A stretch of DNA of 64,000 nt. Source: Richelia sp. UBA3308. Its GTDB lineage: Bacteria; Cyanobacteriota; Cyanobacteriia; Cyanobacteriales; Nostocaceae. The stretch spans positions 42,726 through 106,725 of the forward strand of contig DESS01000316.1 of the NCBI GenBank assembly GCA_002361335.1. Reading direction: 5' to 3'. A program made the translations under genes and the position numbers. How positions within the stretch are numbered: position 1 is the stretch's first letter; the number at the start of each line of letters is the position of its first letter. Below the pieces are notes generated by a model. That model did no database searches. It was not told where the DNA came from and saw only the letters and a list, made by a program, of their open reading frames with translations. Of the stretch, positions 45,189 to 55,616 are shown in pieces.

Positions 45189-46268
45189 ATGACTCAAACT
45201 TTCACATCTACCACTGAGGCTCCAGTTTTTGAAATCAATGCATCGCGACAATTTACGGCTTGGCTTGCTGAACAATTTTTGAGTTTGGTTTTTACTACTT
45301 ATCAAGCTGGAAAGGTGTTTTTCATCGGCTTGAATCCAGCGACGGGAAAGTTGTCAGTTTTTCAAAGAACTTTTGAACGCTGCATGGGGTTGTATGCTCA
45401 AGATTCAACCCTTTATATGAGTTCTTTATATCAACTGTGGCGGTTTGAAAATAGCCTGCAACCGGGAGAAGTTTACAACGGTTATGACGCTATTTATGTG
45501 CCGCAAATGAGCTATATCACCGGAGATTTAGATATCCATGATGTGGCTGTGGATAATTCTCCTCTGAAGACAGATAATCAACAGCCTGTTTTTATTAATA
45601 CTCTTTTTAGTTGTTTGGCTACTGTTAGTAATACCCACAGTTTTGTTCCCCTGTGGAAACCACCGTTTATTTCTAAGCTGGCAGCAGAAGACAGGTGTCA
45701 TCTCAACGGTTTGGCTATGCGAGATGGAAAACCCCGATATGTAACAGCTGTAAGTCAGTCGGATGTGGCCGAAGGTTGGCGGGATAAACGCTCGGATGGT
45801 GGTTGTGTTATTGATGTGGAATCCAATGAGGTTATTGTAACCGGTTTATCAATGCCCCATTCTCCTCGCTGGTATGGGGATAAGTTATGGTTACTTAATT
45901 CTGGTACTGGTGAATTTGGCTATGTTGATTTAGATGCAGGGAAATTTGAGCCGGTAGCGTTTTGCCCTGGTTATCTGCGCGGTTGTGCTTTCGTGGGTGA
46001 TTTTGCTGTATTGGGTATTTCTAAGCCTCGGGAAAATAAAACTTTTAGCGGTTTGGTTTTGGATGAGAGGTTGAATCAAAAGCAGGTGGAAGCTCGTTGT
46101 GGTTTGTTGGTAATTGATTTACGTAGCGGCGATATTGTTCATAGTTTGCGAATTGAAGGAATTATTGAGGAACTTTACGATGTTGTCGTTTTACCTGGGG
46201 TGCGACAACCAATGGCTATTGGTTTGAAAAGTGATGAAATTCGCCGGGTTTTGAGTGTTGGTGAATAG
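45189..46268 (+). CDS. TIGR03032 family protein
   Basis: 359 aa. FEINASRQFTAWLAEQFLSLVFTTYQAGKVFFIG, ERCMGLYAQDSTLYMSSLYQLWRFEN and LATVSNTHSFVPLWKPPFISKLAAEDRCHLNGLAMRDGKPRYVTAVSQSD are typical of this family (predicted beta-propeller, function unknown, often beside secreted calcium-binding proteins). It precedes the giant FG-GAP gene by 272 bp. Confidence 0.88.
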   Translation: MTQTFTSTTEAPVFEINASRQFTAWLAEQFLSLVFTTYQAGKVFFIGLNPATGKLSVFQRTFERCMGLYAQDSTLYMSSLYQLWRFENSLQPGEVYNGYDAIYVPQMSYITGDLDIHDVAVDNSPLKTDNQQPVFINTLFSCLATVSNTHSFVPLWKPPFISKLAAEDRCHLNGLAMRDGKPRYVTAVSQSDVAEGWRDKRSDGGCVIDVESNEVIVTGLSMPHSPRWYGDKLWLLNSGTGEFGYVDLDAGKFEPVAFCPGYLRGCAFVGDFAVLGISKPRENKTFSGLVLDERLNQKQVEARCGLLVIDLRSGDIVHSLRIEGIIEELYDVVVLPGVRQPMAIGLKSDEIRRVLSVGE

Positions 46269-46295
46269 TAATACTGCAAGGTTAAATATACATCG

Positions 46296-46432
46296 TCATT
46301 GCCACGGTCGCGTAGCGTAATTTAAGTAGTTAAACATAATTAATTACACAATGTCATTGCGAGTGGAACGAAGTGAAACGAAGCAATCCCAAGATGTTGC
46401 GATTGTTTCACTTCGTTTGCAACGACATAACT
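46296..46432. repeat. GTCATTGCGAG...AAGCAATCCC interspersed repeat
   Basis: GTCATTGCGAGTGGAACGAA and the inverted TTCGTTTGCAACGACAT form a long stem. Variants at 57090-57165 and 61951-62030. Confidence 0.75.
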
Positions 46433-46540
46433 AAGTCGGTCAAAAAAATTAAGGAATACAAAATTACAACTTTTGTTAAGCAGACGATAGAACGGAATTT
46501 ATTTCATACAAAAGAAAAATTACAACAGGAGTAATAAATA

Positions 46541-49500
46541 ATGCAGTTTCCAGCCCAATTTAATCTATCGGAACTTAACGGTAGTAATGGCTTTGTTCTC
46601 AAGGGTATTGATGCTGATGACCTTTCTGGCTGGTCTGTAAGTAGTGCAGGGGATATCAATGGTGATGGACTTGATGACCTGATTATCGGCGCATTGAGTG
46701 CCGGTAGTGTTGATGAAGGACAAAGCTATGTAGTGTTTGGCTCGTCTTCCGGCTTCAACAGCAACCTTGAGCTATCAACTCTAGACGGTAGTAACGGCTT
46801 TGTTATTAACGGTATTAATTCTGGTGAGATTTCTGGAACTTCTGTAAGTAGTGCGGGGGATATCAACGGCGACGGAATCGACGATGTGATTATTGGGGCA
46901 CCAGGTGGCAGCTTCAATACTTCTTCTAAGAGCTATGTGATATTTGGTTCGTCTTCCGGTTTTGGCAGCACCTTTGAGTTATCAACTCTAGACGGCAGCA
47001 ATGGCTTTGTTATCAACGGTATTGATTCTAATGACCAATCTGGCGTATCTGTAAGTGATGCGGAGGATGTCAACGGCGACGGAGTAGACGACGTGATAAT
47101 CGGCGCAAGATATGCCGACCCCAATGGTTCTAAAAGCGGAGAAAGCTATGTAATTTTTGGCTCTTCTTCCGGCTTTGGCAGCAGCTTTGAGCTATCTTCT
47201 CTAGACGGCACCAACGGCTTTGTTATCAATGGTATTGATGCTGATGACCGTTCTGGCGAGTCTGTAAGTAGTGCAGGAGATATCAACGGCGATGGAATTA
47301 ACGACCTGATTATCGGCGCTGAAAAGGCTGACCCTAATGGTACTGACAGCGGAGAAAGCTATGTGGTATTTGGCTCGTCTTCGGGCTTTAGTCCCAGCCT
47401 TGAACTATCTTCTCTAGACGGTAGTAACGGCTTTGTTATTAACGGTATTAATTCTGGTGATAATTCTGGTCAGTATATAAGTAGTGCGGGGGATATCAAC
47501 GCCGATGGAATCGACGACCTAATTATTGGCGCACGTTTTGCTGACCCCAATGGTATTGATAGAGCCGGAGAAGCATATGTAGTATTTGGCTCTTCTTCGG
47601 GCTTTGGCAGCAGTCTTGAACTATCGTCTCTAAACGGCAGCAACGGCTTTATTCTCAACGGTATTGATGCTGATGACCTTGCTGGTAGTGTAAGTAGTGC
47701 AGGGGATTTCAATGGCGATGGAATTAACGACTTGATTATTGGTGCAAACACAGCGGACTCCAATGGTTTTAGCAGTGGAGAAAGCTATGTGGTGTTTGGC
47801 TCTTCTTCAGGTTTTGGTAGCAGTCTTGAGCTATCATCTCTTAATGGAGCCAATGGCTTTATTCTCAACGGTATTGATGCTGGTGACTTCTCTGGCAGAC
47901 CTGTAAGTGATGTGGGGGATATCAACGGTGATGGAGTTGACGACCTGATTATCGCTGCAGTAGGAGCCGACCCCAATGGTTCTAGTAGCGGAGAAAGCTA
48001 TGTAGTATTTGGTAACACTATACCTATTGCCGTTGATGATACTATCACTACCTCAGAAGACAACACCTTAACTGGTAACGTCTTCGCCGACAACGGCAAC
48101 GGTGCTGATAACGACCCCAAAGACGATACCTTTACCGTAACAGAAGTTAACGATACTGATAATCCTGCTGACGTAGGCAATCAAATTACTTTACCTTCCG
48201 GTGCTTTTCTCACACTTAACTCCGACGGTACCTTTAACTACAACCCCAACGGTCAATTTGAACCCCTCAACAACGGTCAAACAGCCAACGATACTTTTTC
48301 TTACACAATCGCAGACGATAAGATTGGTTTTAGTATCGCTACAGTAAATATTACTATTAATGGTGTTAACGATATCCCCGTCTTAGCTACCAACACCGGC
48401 TTAACAGTAGACGAAGATGCAGTAGGTAATATCAGCGCTACTCAATTACAAGTAACTGATGTAGACAATACCGCAACAGAAATTATTTACACCATTACCA
48501 ACCTTCCCCTTAACGGTAATCTGTTGCTCAACGGAACAGCTTTAGCGGTTAACGACACATTTACCCAAGCTGATATTGACAACAATCTTCTAACTTACGA
48601 CCATAACGGTAGCGAAACAACTTCTGATAACTTTGATTTCACCGTTGTTGATGGTGCAGATGGTAGTATTAATTCCCAGACATTTAATATTACAGTTAAT
48701 CCTATAAATGATGCACCAGTTGCTAATGACGACATAGCAACAACCGACGAAGACAGCAGCATTAGTATTAGCGTACTAGACTTACTAGCTAACGACACCG
48801 ACCTAGAAGGCGATAGCTTAACTATTACCGCAGTTGACGATAGAAGAACAAAAGGTAATATTACTTTTGACGGCGTAAATATTACTTACGACCCCAAGGG
48901 TGAATTTGAATTCCTCAATGATGGTCAAACAGCGAACGATAGTTTTACTTACACAATCTCAGACGGTAATGGGGGCACGGATACTGGTACTGTAAATATT
49001 ACTATTAACGGTGTTTCCGGTGATATCTTTCCTGCTTTTCCAGACCAATTTAATTTGTCAGACCTGAATGGTAGTAATGGGTTTGTAATTAACGGTATTG
49101 ATGCAGGTGACATATCTGGCTTTTCTGTAAGTGACGCAGGGGATATCAACGGGGATGGAATTGACGACTTAATTATCGGTGCATTCGGAGCCGACCCCAA
49201 TGGTGAAAGTTATGTGGTTTTTGGCTCTTCTTCCGGCTTTAGTTCCAGCCTTGAGCTATCAGACCTTGACGGCAGCAACGGTTTTGTTATCAACGGTATT
49301 GACTCGGGTGATTTTTTTGGCACTTTTGTAAGTGATGCCGGAGATATCAACGGGGATGGAGTGGACGACCTGATTATCGCGGCTCCAGATAACCGCTTAA
49401 ATGGTCTTGGAAAAAGCTATGTAGTATTTGGCTCCTCTTCCGGATTTGGCAGCAGCCTTGAACTATCAAACCTTGATGGTAGCAACGGTTTTGTTATTAA

Positions 49501-52500
49501 CACTATTAATCCCGTTGAATTCCTATTGGGTTCTGTAAGTAGTGCAGGGGATATCAACGGTGATGGACTCGACGACTTGATTATCGGCGCATCTCTTGCT
49601 GATTCCAGTGGAGAAAGCTATGTGGTATTTGGCTCCTCTTCGGGATTTAGCAGCACCCTTGACCTATCCTCTCTTGACGGCAGCAATGGCTTTGTTCTCA
49701 ACGGTATTGATGCTGGTGACGAATCTGGTAGAAGTGTAAGTAGTGCGGGGGATGTCAACGGCGATGGAATTGACGACTTGATTATCGGTGCAAATGGAGC
49801 TGACCCCAGTGGAGAAAGCTATGTGGTGTTTGGCTCTTCTTCCGGTTTTGGCAGCAGTTTTGACCTATCCTCTCTTGACGGCAGCAACGGCTTTGTTCTC
49901 AACGGTATTGATGCTGGCGACGAATCTGGTAGAAGTGTTAGTAGTGCAGGGGATATCAACGGTGATGGAATTGACGACTTGATTATCGGCGCTTACAGAG
50001 CAGACCCCAATGCTTCTGGGAGCGGAGAAAGCTATGTGGTGTTTGGCTCCTCTTCCGGCTTTGACAGCAGCTTTAAGCTATCCTCTCTTGACGGCAGCAA
50101 CGGCTTTGTTCTCAACGGTATTGGTGTTGGTGACAGTTCTGGCTTTTCTGTAAGTAATGCAGGTGATGTCAACGGTGATGGACTCGACGATATAATTATC
50201 GGCGCATACTTAGCTGACCCCAATGGTCAATTTGATGCTGGAGAAAGCTATGTGGTGTTTGGCTCCTCTTCCGGCTTTGACAGCAGCTTTAACCTATCCT
50301 CTCTTGACGGCAGCAACGGCTTTATTCTCAACGGTATTGATACTCTTGACGAATCTGGCTTTTCTGTAAGTAGTGCAGGGGATATCAACAACGATGGAGT
50401 TGACGACCTGATTATTGGCGCATTTGAGAGCGATCCCAACGGTAACTCTCGTGCAGGAGAAAGCTACGTAGTATTTGGTAACACTATACCTATTGCCGTT
50501 GATGATACTATTACCACCTCAGAAGACAACGCCTTAACTGGTAACGTCTTCGCTGACAACGGCAACGGTGCTGATAGCGAAACCAAAGGCGAAATCTTTA
50601 CCGTAACAGAGGTGAACGGTACTGCTGCTAACGTAGGTAATCAAATTACTCTTGCTTCGGGTGCTTTACTCACACTCAACTCCGACGGTACTTTTAACTA
50701 CGACCCCAACGGTCAATTTGAATCTCTCAACGACGGCGAAACAGCCAGCGATAGTTTTACTTACACAATTGCAGACAGTAAGATTGGTAGTAATACCGCT
50801 ACAGTAAATATTACTATTAATGGTGTTAATGATGCTCCCAGCGTTGAAGATGCGACCTTCTCCATAGCAGAAAACAGTGCTGACGGCACCTCAATCGGTA
50901 CTGTTACTGGTTCTGACCCCGATACTTCCGATACATTAACCTACGCTATTACTGCTGGTAATATTGACCCAGATGGGGATAGTAATGCCGCTTTTGCAAT
51001 TGATAGCTCAACTGGTGAAATTACGGTTGCAGACAGTGGTGATTTAGACTTTGAAACCAACAAAAACTTTAATTTAACCGTAACAGCAACTGACGCAGAA
51101 GGTTTATCAGATGATGCTGCGATCGCGATTAATCTCACGGATGTTAACGAACTACCAATCATCACCAGTAATCCCACATTCTCAATTTCCGAAAACACCA
51201 CAACAGTAGGAACAATTATCGCATCAGATGTAGATGGTGATAGTTTAACTTACAGTATCAGTGGTGGAGTTGACTCTTCATTATTTGCGATCGATCCAAC
51301 AACAGGTGATTTAACCTTTATTAACGCTCCCGATTTTGAAACTCCAACAGATGCTGACACTGATAACAATTATCAAGTCCAAGTTTCAGTTTCCGACGGT
51401 ACTGAAACTGTAACTCAAGACTTGACTGTTACAGTAGAAGATGTTAACGAACTACCAATCATCACCAGTAGTCCTGCATTCTCAATTTCAGAAAACACCA
51501 CAACAGTAGGAACAATTATCGCAACCGATGGAGATGGTGATAGTTTAACCTACAGTATCGGTGTTGGAGTTGACTCTTCATTATTTGCGGTAGATGAAAC
51601 AACAGGTGATTTAACCTTTATCAATGCTCCCGATTTTGAAGCTCCAACGGATACTGACACTGATAATAATTATCAAGTCCAAGTTGCTGTTTCCGACGGT
51701 ATTGAAACTGTAACTCAAGACTTGACTGTTACAGTAGAAGATGTTAATGAAGCACCAACTGCTGATGATGCTACTTTCACCGTAGATGAAAACAGCGACC
51801 AAGGAACAGAAGTAGGTACTGTTACTGGTTCTGACCCCGATGCAGGTGATACATTAACCTACGCTATTACTTCCGGTAACATTGACCCAGATGGCGATAG
51901 TAACGCCGCTTTCGCAATTGATAGCTCAACTGGTGAAATTACGGTTTTAGACAGTGGTGATTTAGACTTTGAAACCACTCCTAACTTTAATTTAACCGTA
52001 ACAGCAACTGACGCAGAAGGTTTATCAGATGATGCTGCGATCGCGATTAATCTCACGGATGTTGTTGATGGGAAAATTAGCGGTGTTAAGTGGGATGACG
52101 AAAATGGTAACGGTTTCCGCGACAGTGAATTAATCCAAGGAAGTAATCCTGATGTGATATTCGTTGTTGATACTTCTGGTAGTACCGGTAATCCTTTCCA
52201 AGGGAAACCTGTGGGTAATGTCAACGGAGTTGGTAACCCTGATACTATTTTAGATGCAGAACTAGCTGGATTTATTGCTTTAAATCAGCAATTAATTGAC
52301 CAAGGATTAGAAGATATCGCAGAAGTTGGAATAGTTGCTTTTGCTGGTAGTGCAGCTCAAGTTGATATGAATCCAGCAGTCGATGGAGTTCAATTGACAA
52401 CCACTCCTAATGCTGATAATAACAACAATGGAAAAAAAGATGTCCAAGAAATTTTAGAGTCTATTGTTGTTAAGGGATTGGGTGTTTCTGATGGAACAAA

Positions 52501-54175
52501 TTTTGAAGCTGCTTTACAAGGAGTTCAAAATACTTTCACTTCTCTCGGAACAGTAGCAGGAGATGGTAATGTTGTTTTTCTCTCTGATGGAGAACCTGAT
52601 CCTAATAATAAAGACTTTACTGATGAAGTTACTGAGCTAACAAATCAAAGTATAAATCTTTCGGCTTTCGGAGTAGGAAATGGTTCATCTTTGACCGAAT
52701 TACAGAAAATAGACCCAGATGCGGAAATTTTTACTACAACTGATGAGTTACTAGGTGTTTTTGGTAATCTCAACAGTGATGGTAGTCAAAATAACTTCAC
52801 AGAAACTGGCTTAGCTGGTGTAGAAATTTATCTGGACTTAAACAACAACGGAGTTTTAGATACAGATGAACCTAGTACTATCACCGCAACAGATGACCCC
52901 AACACTCCTGAAGATGAAACTGGTTACTACGAATTTATTAACTTGTCGGCTGGCAATTATGTAGTGCGTGAGGTTGTTCCAGAAGGTTACGTACAAACTA
53001 GTCCCGAAGAAGGTTTCTATGAAATTTCTTTAGGTCAAAACCCAATTATTGAAGAATTCAATTTTGGTAATGACGAAATAAATACCCCACCAATCATCAC
53101 TAGCGAACCAGAATTCCAAGTACCAGAAAACACCCTAGAAGTAGGAACAATTACTGCTACAGATGCCGAAGATGACGACCTCACTTTCAGCATTACCGAT
53201 GGAAAAGACAAAGAACTATTTGCGATCGATCCCAACAGCGGTATCTTAAGCTTTATCAACCCTCCCAACTTTGACGTTGATGCTGAAACGAATTACCAAG
53301 TCCAAGTTTCAGTTTCCGACGGTAATGAAACCGTAAGCCAAGACTTGACTGTTAACCTCACTGCTGTTGAGGAACCACCTATTATCGAAGATACAACCTT
53401 CTTTGTAGGAACAAACAGCACTTCCGGAACCACAATAGGTATGGTTACCGCAACCGATCCGGAAAATAAAGAACTCGAATTCGCAATTACTTCCGGTAAC
53501 ATTGACTCAGATGGGGATAGTAATCAAGCCTTTGCCATTGATTCCTCAACCGGAATAGTTACCATTAATGACATTGATGACCTAGATTTTGCAAGCACTT
53601 CTAACTTGAATTTAGAAGTTACAGCAACAGATGCCGATAACTTAAGCTATACTGCGAATATCCCCATAAATCTTGAGGATAGTGGAGCATTAGAGAAAGA
53701 ATTCCTCGACTTAAGCGACGTTACAGGTGAAATATCAGTTAGCGTTGAAGTACAGCGAGAAGCAGCCTTTGATAATGTTATCGGTTTTTACCAGATTACT
53801 AATGCTAACGGTGGTATTGATACAAACGGTGATGGTGTAGCAGATTTCAATCCTGGTGACGCTGGATATAAACAAGCAGCCTTAAATAACCGCATCACAG
53901 GTTTAGACTTGCTGCAAACCGAGAACCAGACAACTAGTACCTTTAATGGAACCTTAGACGGTGGAACAATTTTAGCTCCCTTCATCATTGTAGATGGAAC
54001 ATTCGATCAAGCACTCAACGGTAGTGCAGAAGTTTACTTCTCATTCTTAGGAGCAAACAGCGACGGATTTGATCACATTCGTTCCCTTGGTAGTGAAAAC
54101 ACCCTTGGTTTCGAGGATTTACCTGGCGGCGGTGACTTAGATTATAACGATGTAATTCTACGAATTGAATACTAA
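46541..54175 (+). CDS. Giant surface protein: FG-GAP, cadherin-like, vWA, DUF4114
   Basis: 2,544 aa. Two blocks of about seven FG-GAP repeats (residues about 1-490 and 830-1,313; unit DINGDGIDDLIIGA ... SYVVFGSSSGF, Ca-binding DxNGDGxDD), each followed by the same VDDTITTSEDN linker module. Cadherin-like repeats (about 1,430-1,843 and 2,180-2,385; SDPDxxDTLTYAITSGNID). A vWA domain (about 1,867-2,080; VVDTSGSTG MIDAS). An SdrD-like B repeat (about 2,085-2,170). C-terminal DUF4114 (FEDLPGGGDLDYNDVILRIE). No N-terminal signal peptide, so type I or another signal-less secretion is likely. Probably a Ca-dependent adhesin. Preceded by ACAGGAGT ribosome-binding site. Confidence 0.93.
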   Translation: MQFPAQFNLSELNGSNGFVLKGIDADDLSGWSVSSAGDINGDGLDDLIIGALSAGSVDEGQSYVVFGSSSGFNSNLELSTLDGSNGFVINGINSGEISGTSVSSAGDINGDGIDDVIIGAPGGSFNTSSKSYVIFGSSSGFGSTFELSTLDGSNGFVINGIDSNDQSGVSVSDAEDVNGDGVDDVIIGARYADPNGSKSGESYVIFGSSSGFGSSFELSSLDGTNGFVINGIDADDRSGESVSSAGDINGDGINDLIIGAEKADPNGTDSGESYVVFGSSSGFSPSLELSSLDGSNGFVINGINSGDNSGQYISSAGDINADGIDDLIIGARFADPNGIDRAGEAYVVFGSSSGFGSSLELSSLNGSNGFILNGIDADDLAGSVSSAGDFNGDGINDLIIGANTADSNGFSSGESYVVFGSSSGFGSSLELSSLNGANGFILNGIDAGDFSGRPVSDVGDINGDGVDDLIIAAVGADPNGSSSGESYVVFGNTIPIAVDDTITTSEDNTLTGNVFADNGNGADNDPKDDTFTVTEVNDTDNPADVGNQITLPSGAFLTLNSDGTFNYNPNGQFEPLNNGQTANDTFSYTIADDKIGFSIATVNITINGVNDIPVLATNTGLTVDEDAVGNISATQLQVTDVDNTATEIIYTITNLPLNGNLLLNGTALAVNDTFTQADIDNNLLTYDHNGSETTSDNFDFTVVDGADGSINSQTFNITVNPINDAPVANDDIATTDEDSSISISVLDLLANDTDLEGDSLTITAVDDRRTKGNITFDGVNITYDPKGEFEFLNDGQTANDSFTYTISDGNGGTDTGTVNITINGVSGDIFPAFPDQFNLSDLNGSNGFVINGIDAGDISGFSVSDAGDINGDGIDDLIIGAFGADPNGESYVVFGSSSGFSSSLELSDLDGSNGFVINGIDSGDFFGTFVSDAGDINGDGVDDLIIAAPDNRLNGLGKSYVVFGSSSGFGSSLELSNLDGSNGFVINTINPVEFLLGSVSSAGDINGDGLDDLIIGASLADSSGESYVVFGSSSGFSSTLDLSSLDGSNGFVLNGIDAGDESGRSVSSAGDVNGDGIDDLIIGANGADPSGESYVVFGSSSGFGSSFDLSSLDGSNGFVLNGIDAGDESGRSVSSAGDINGDGIDDLIIGAYRADPNASGSGESYVVFGSSSGFDSSFKLSSLDGSNGFVLNGIGVGDSSGFSVSNAGDVNGDGLDDIIIGAYLADPNGQFDAGESYVVFGSSSGFDSSFNLSSLDGSNGFILNGIDTLDESGFSVSSAGDINNDGVDDLIIGAFESDPNGNSRAGESYVVFGNTIPIAVDDTITTSEDNALTGNVFADNGNGADSETKGEIFTVTEVNGTAANVGNQITLASGALLTLNSDGTFNYDPNGQFESLNDGETASDSFTYTIADSKIGSNTATVNITINGVNDAPSVEDATFSIAENSADGTSIGTVTGSDPDTSDTLTYAITAGNIDPDGDSNAAFAIDSSTGEITVADSGDLDFETNKNFNLTVTATDAEGLSDDAAIAINLTDVNELPIITSNPTFSISENTTTVGTIIASDVDGDSLTYSISGGVDSSLFAIDPTTGDLTFINAPDFETPTDADTDNNYQVQVSVSDGTETVTQDLTVTVEDVNELPIITSSPAFSISENTTTVGTIIATDGDGDSLTYSIGVGVDSSLFAVDETTGDLTFINAPDFEAPTDTDTDNNYQVQVAVSDGIETVTQDLTVTVEDVNEAPTADDATFTVDENSDQGTEVGTVTGSDPDAGDTLTYAITSGNIDPDGDSNAAFAIDSSTGEITVLDSGDLDFETTPNFNLTVTATDAEGLSDDAAIAINLTDVVDGKISGVKWDDENGNGFRDSELIQGSNPDVIFVVDTSGSTGNPFQGKPVGNVNGVGNPDTILDAELAGFIALNQQLIDQGLEDIAEVGIVAFAGSAAQVDMNPAVDGVQLTTTPNADNNNNGKKDVQEILESIVVKGLGVSDGTNFEAALQGVQNTFTSLGTVAGDGNVVFLSDGEPDPNNKDFTDEVTELTNQSINLSAFGVGNGSSLTELQKIDPDAEIFTTTDELLGVFGNLNSDGSQNNFTETGLAGVEIYLDLNNNGVLDTDEPSTITATDDPNTPEDETGYYEFINLSAGNYVVREVVPEGYVQTSPEEGFYEISLGQNPIIEEFNFGNDEINTPPIITSEPEFQVPENTLEVGTITATDAEDDDLTFSITDGKDKELFAIDPNSGILSFINPPNFDVDAETNYQVQVSVSDGNETVSQDLTVNLTAVEEPPIIEDTTFFVGTNSTSGTTIGMVTATDPENKELEFAITSGNIDSDGDSNQAFAIDSSTGIVTINDIDDLDFASTSNLNLEVTATDADNLSYTANIPINLEDSGALEKEFLDLSDVTGEISVSVEVQREAAFDNVIGFYQITNANGGIDTNGDGVADFNPGDAGYKQAALNNRITGLDLLQTENQTTSTFNGTLDGGTILAPFIIVDGTFDQALNGSAEVYFSFLGANSDGFDHIRSLGSENTLGFEDLPGGGDLDYNDVILRIEY

Positions 54176-54479
54176 GTTAGTCGGGTTTTCCCAGTAATTG
54201 TGTCCCAGACGTTATATATAGTGGTTTTCACCCTTAGTAGAATATATTTTTGTGGTACGGGCATCCCTGCCCGTCTCAATTCTACTAATTTTCTTTGTAT
54301 TGCACCCAACGCCAAAATTGCTATATAACGTCTCTACATTTAACTGATTCCCAGTCTCTGGCTGGAAGAATAAAAAGCCCTGGAAATATTCTGGGGCTTT
54401 TTTGTTAGGAGTTAAGAATTAAGAGTTATGAATTTCAACCTTTAACTTATTACCTTGATTTTGACTTTTGACTTCCTCC
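54176..54479. other. Intergenic region with hairpin repeats
   Basis: Contains the GTGGTACGGGCATCC hairpin (54252-54275), a GACGTTATATATA-type motif and a terminator-like stem AAAAAGCCCTGGAAATATTCTGGGGCTTTTTTG near 54371-54404. Confidence 0.6.
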
Positions 54480-54764
54480 CTAGTGGGGCGCTTCTAACCA
54501 AGTCTGTAAATCAGCCATGCTGCTAAAATCAAGCAAGGCTTCTCCAAGATTTTCTAATTGCTCTAAGCAGAGATTTTCAACACGTTGAGGGGTTTGTGGT
54601 GTTAATTCTCCTACCCGTCGGGTTAGTTGTCGGAAAATCAGCGATTGAGCTTGGGCTTCCCTTCCTTCTTCCCTTCCTTCTTCCCTTCCTTCTTCCCTTG
54701 CTTCTTGTTTAATATCTTGGAAAAATCGCGTTTCTTTAAAGGTTATTCCTAACATTGTTTCCAC
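54480..54764 (-). pseudogene. DUF4351/Rpn-family nuclease remnant
   Basis: 94-aa C-terminal part: VETMLGITFKETRFFQDIKQEAREEGREEGREEGREAQ, then LIFRQLTRRVGELTP ... LENLGEALLDFSSMADLQTWL (DUF4351). The N-terminal PD-(D/E)XK nuclease domain normally present (about 200 aa) is absent upstream. The EEGR repeat is coded by 12-bp direct repeats. Confidence 0.7.
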
Positions 54765-54828
54765 CTGGCTTCGCTTTAGATTTTCCTGCTTTATAGGCTA
54801 TGATTGTTGTGATTAACTTTATTAAGTT

Positions 54829-55089
54829 CTACACTCCGCTTAACTCATAGTGCAATACTAAAATTTCATTAGCTTTTAAAGTTGCCATGGCATATTCACG
54901 TCCTTGAGTATCACAAAATTCTACTAAATACGATGGTTCTTCTGTTTGCTGATAAATTTCGACAATTGTGCCTACTTGTCCTTTCGGTAAATAAGAAATA
55001 GAACTATAATCTGGTTCTACTAAAGTCAATCGCTCAAAGGAAATTGGATTGAGATTGGTAACAGTATCGAAAAGTTTAATTTGATTCAT
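54829..55089 (-). CDS. DUF4926 domain protein
   Basis: 86 aa. KLFDTVTNLNPI, LPKGQVGTIVEIYQQTEEPSYLVEFCDTQGREYAMATLKANEI is the DUF4926 signature, a small beta-barrel-like family usually paired with DUF6883, as here. Starts 4 bp before the upstream gene's end (overlap). Likely toxin-antitoxin or conflict-system component; unproved. Confidence 0.8.
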   Translation of the reverse strand: MNQIKLFDTVTNLNPISFERLTLVEPDYSSISYLPKGQVGTIVEIYQQTEEPSYLVEFCDTQGREYAMATLKANEILVLHYELSGV

Positions 55090-55350
55090 TTTATAAATGC
55101 AGTAATTAAACGTGGGTTAGGTTTTGTAGTTGTAATTTCCCAGATTGTTCGCAGTTGAATATTATCAGTTTGGGGAATAATCCAATCAACTTTAAATTGT
55201 TGACCGAATTCTGTAGTACTTTCCTGGACAATTTCTCCTTCTATAGCTGCTGTCTTGATCAGATTATGCAAAATACTGGCATTCTCAGTTGTTATTTCTA
55301 ATACAGAAGCAAAAACTCTAGCTTTATGTTTACCACTTGGATGGTTGGGG
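55086..55350 (-). pseudogene. DUF6883 domain protein, N-terminus missing
   Basis: Frame open from about 55350: NPNHPSGKHKARVFASVLEI, then ITTENASILHNLIKTAAIEGE and WEITTTKPNPRLITAFIK match DUF6883. A stop precedes LTVTNPNHPSG and no ATG lies in the conserved upstream part; the first ATG (55271) would lose half of the domain. So it is truncated at the 5' end, possibly still expressed from 55271 as a short form. Confidence 0.6.
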
Positions 55351-55392
55351 TTAGTAACTGTTAACTAATTTCTACCCAGAGCTAGACATAAC

Positions 55393-55554
55393 TTACCGTT
55401 TGTCCATATTTTGACGGGCTAGCCGTTCAACAACATCACTGAGACTGTTAGCTCCCATTTCTTCCTTTTTGGACTCTAACCACTGTATTGCTGTTTGGGT
55501 CAAAGTCATGGTAAACCTACGTTTAGACTCGTTATAAATTTTTTTACCCGCCAT
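55393..55554 (-). CDS. Small conserved protein divergent from tnpB
   Basis: 53 aa: MAGKKIYNESKRRFTMTLTQ, then TAIQWLESKKEEMGANSLSDVVERLARQ. Helical, like a ribbon-helix-helix regulator. It starts 62 bp from tnpB on the opposite strand. Small genes of this kind often accompany orphan tnpB copies in cyanobacteria and may be antitoxin-like regulators; inference only. Confidence 0.65.
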   Translation of the reverse strand: MAGKKIYNESKRRFTMTLTQTAIQWLESKKEEMGANSLSDVVERLARQNMDKR

Positions 55555-55569
55555 ATTGACATCCTAATC

Positions 55570-55600
55570 ATACTCATAGATAATATGACTATGAATCATT
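55570..55600. repeat. Hairpin upstream of tnpB
   Basis: CATAGATAATATGACTATG (CATAG/CTATG stem) just before tnpB, perhaps the left-end hairpin of an IS200/IS605-type element. Confidence 0.4.
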
Positions 55601-55616
55601 TGAGAGGTCGAGTCAA

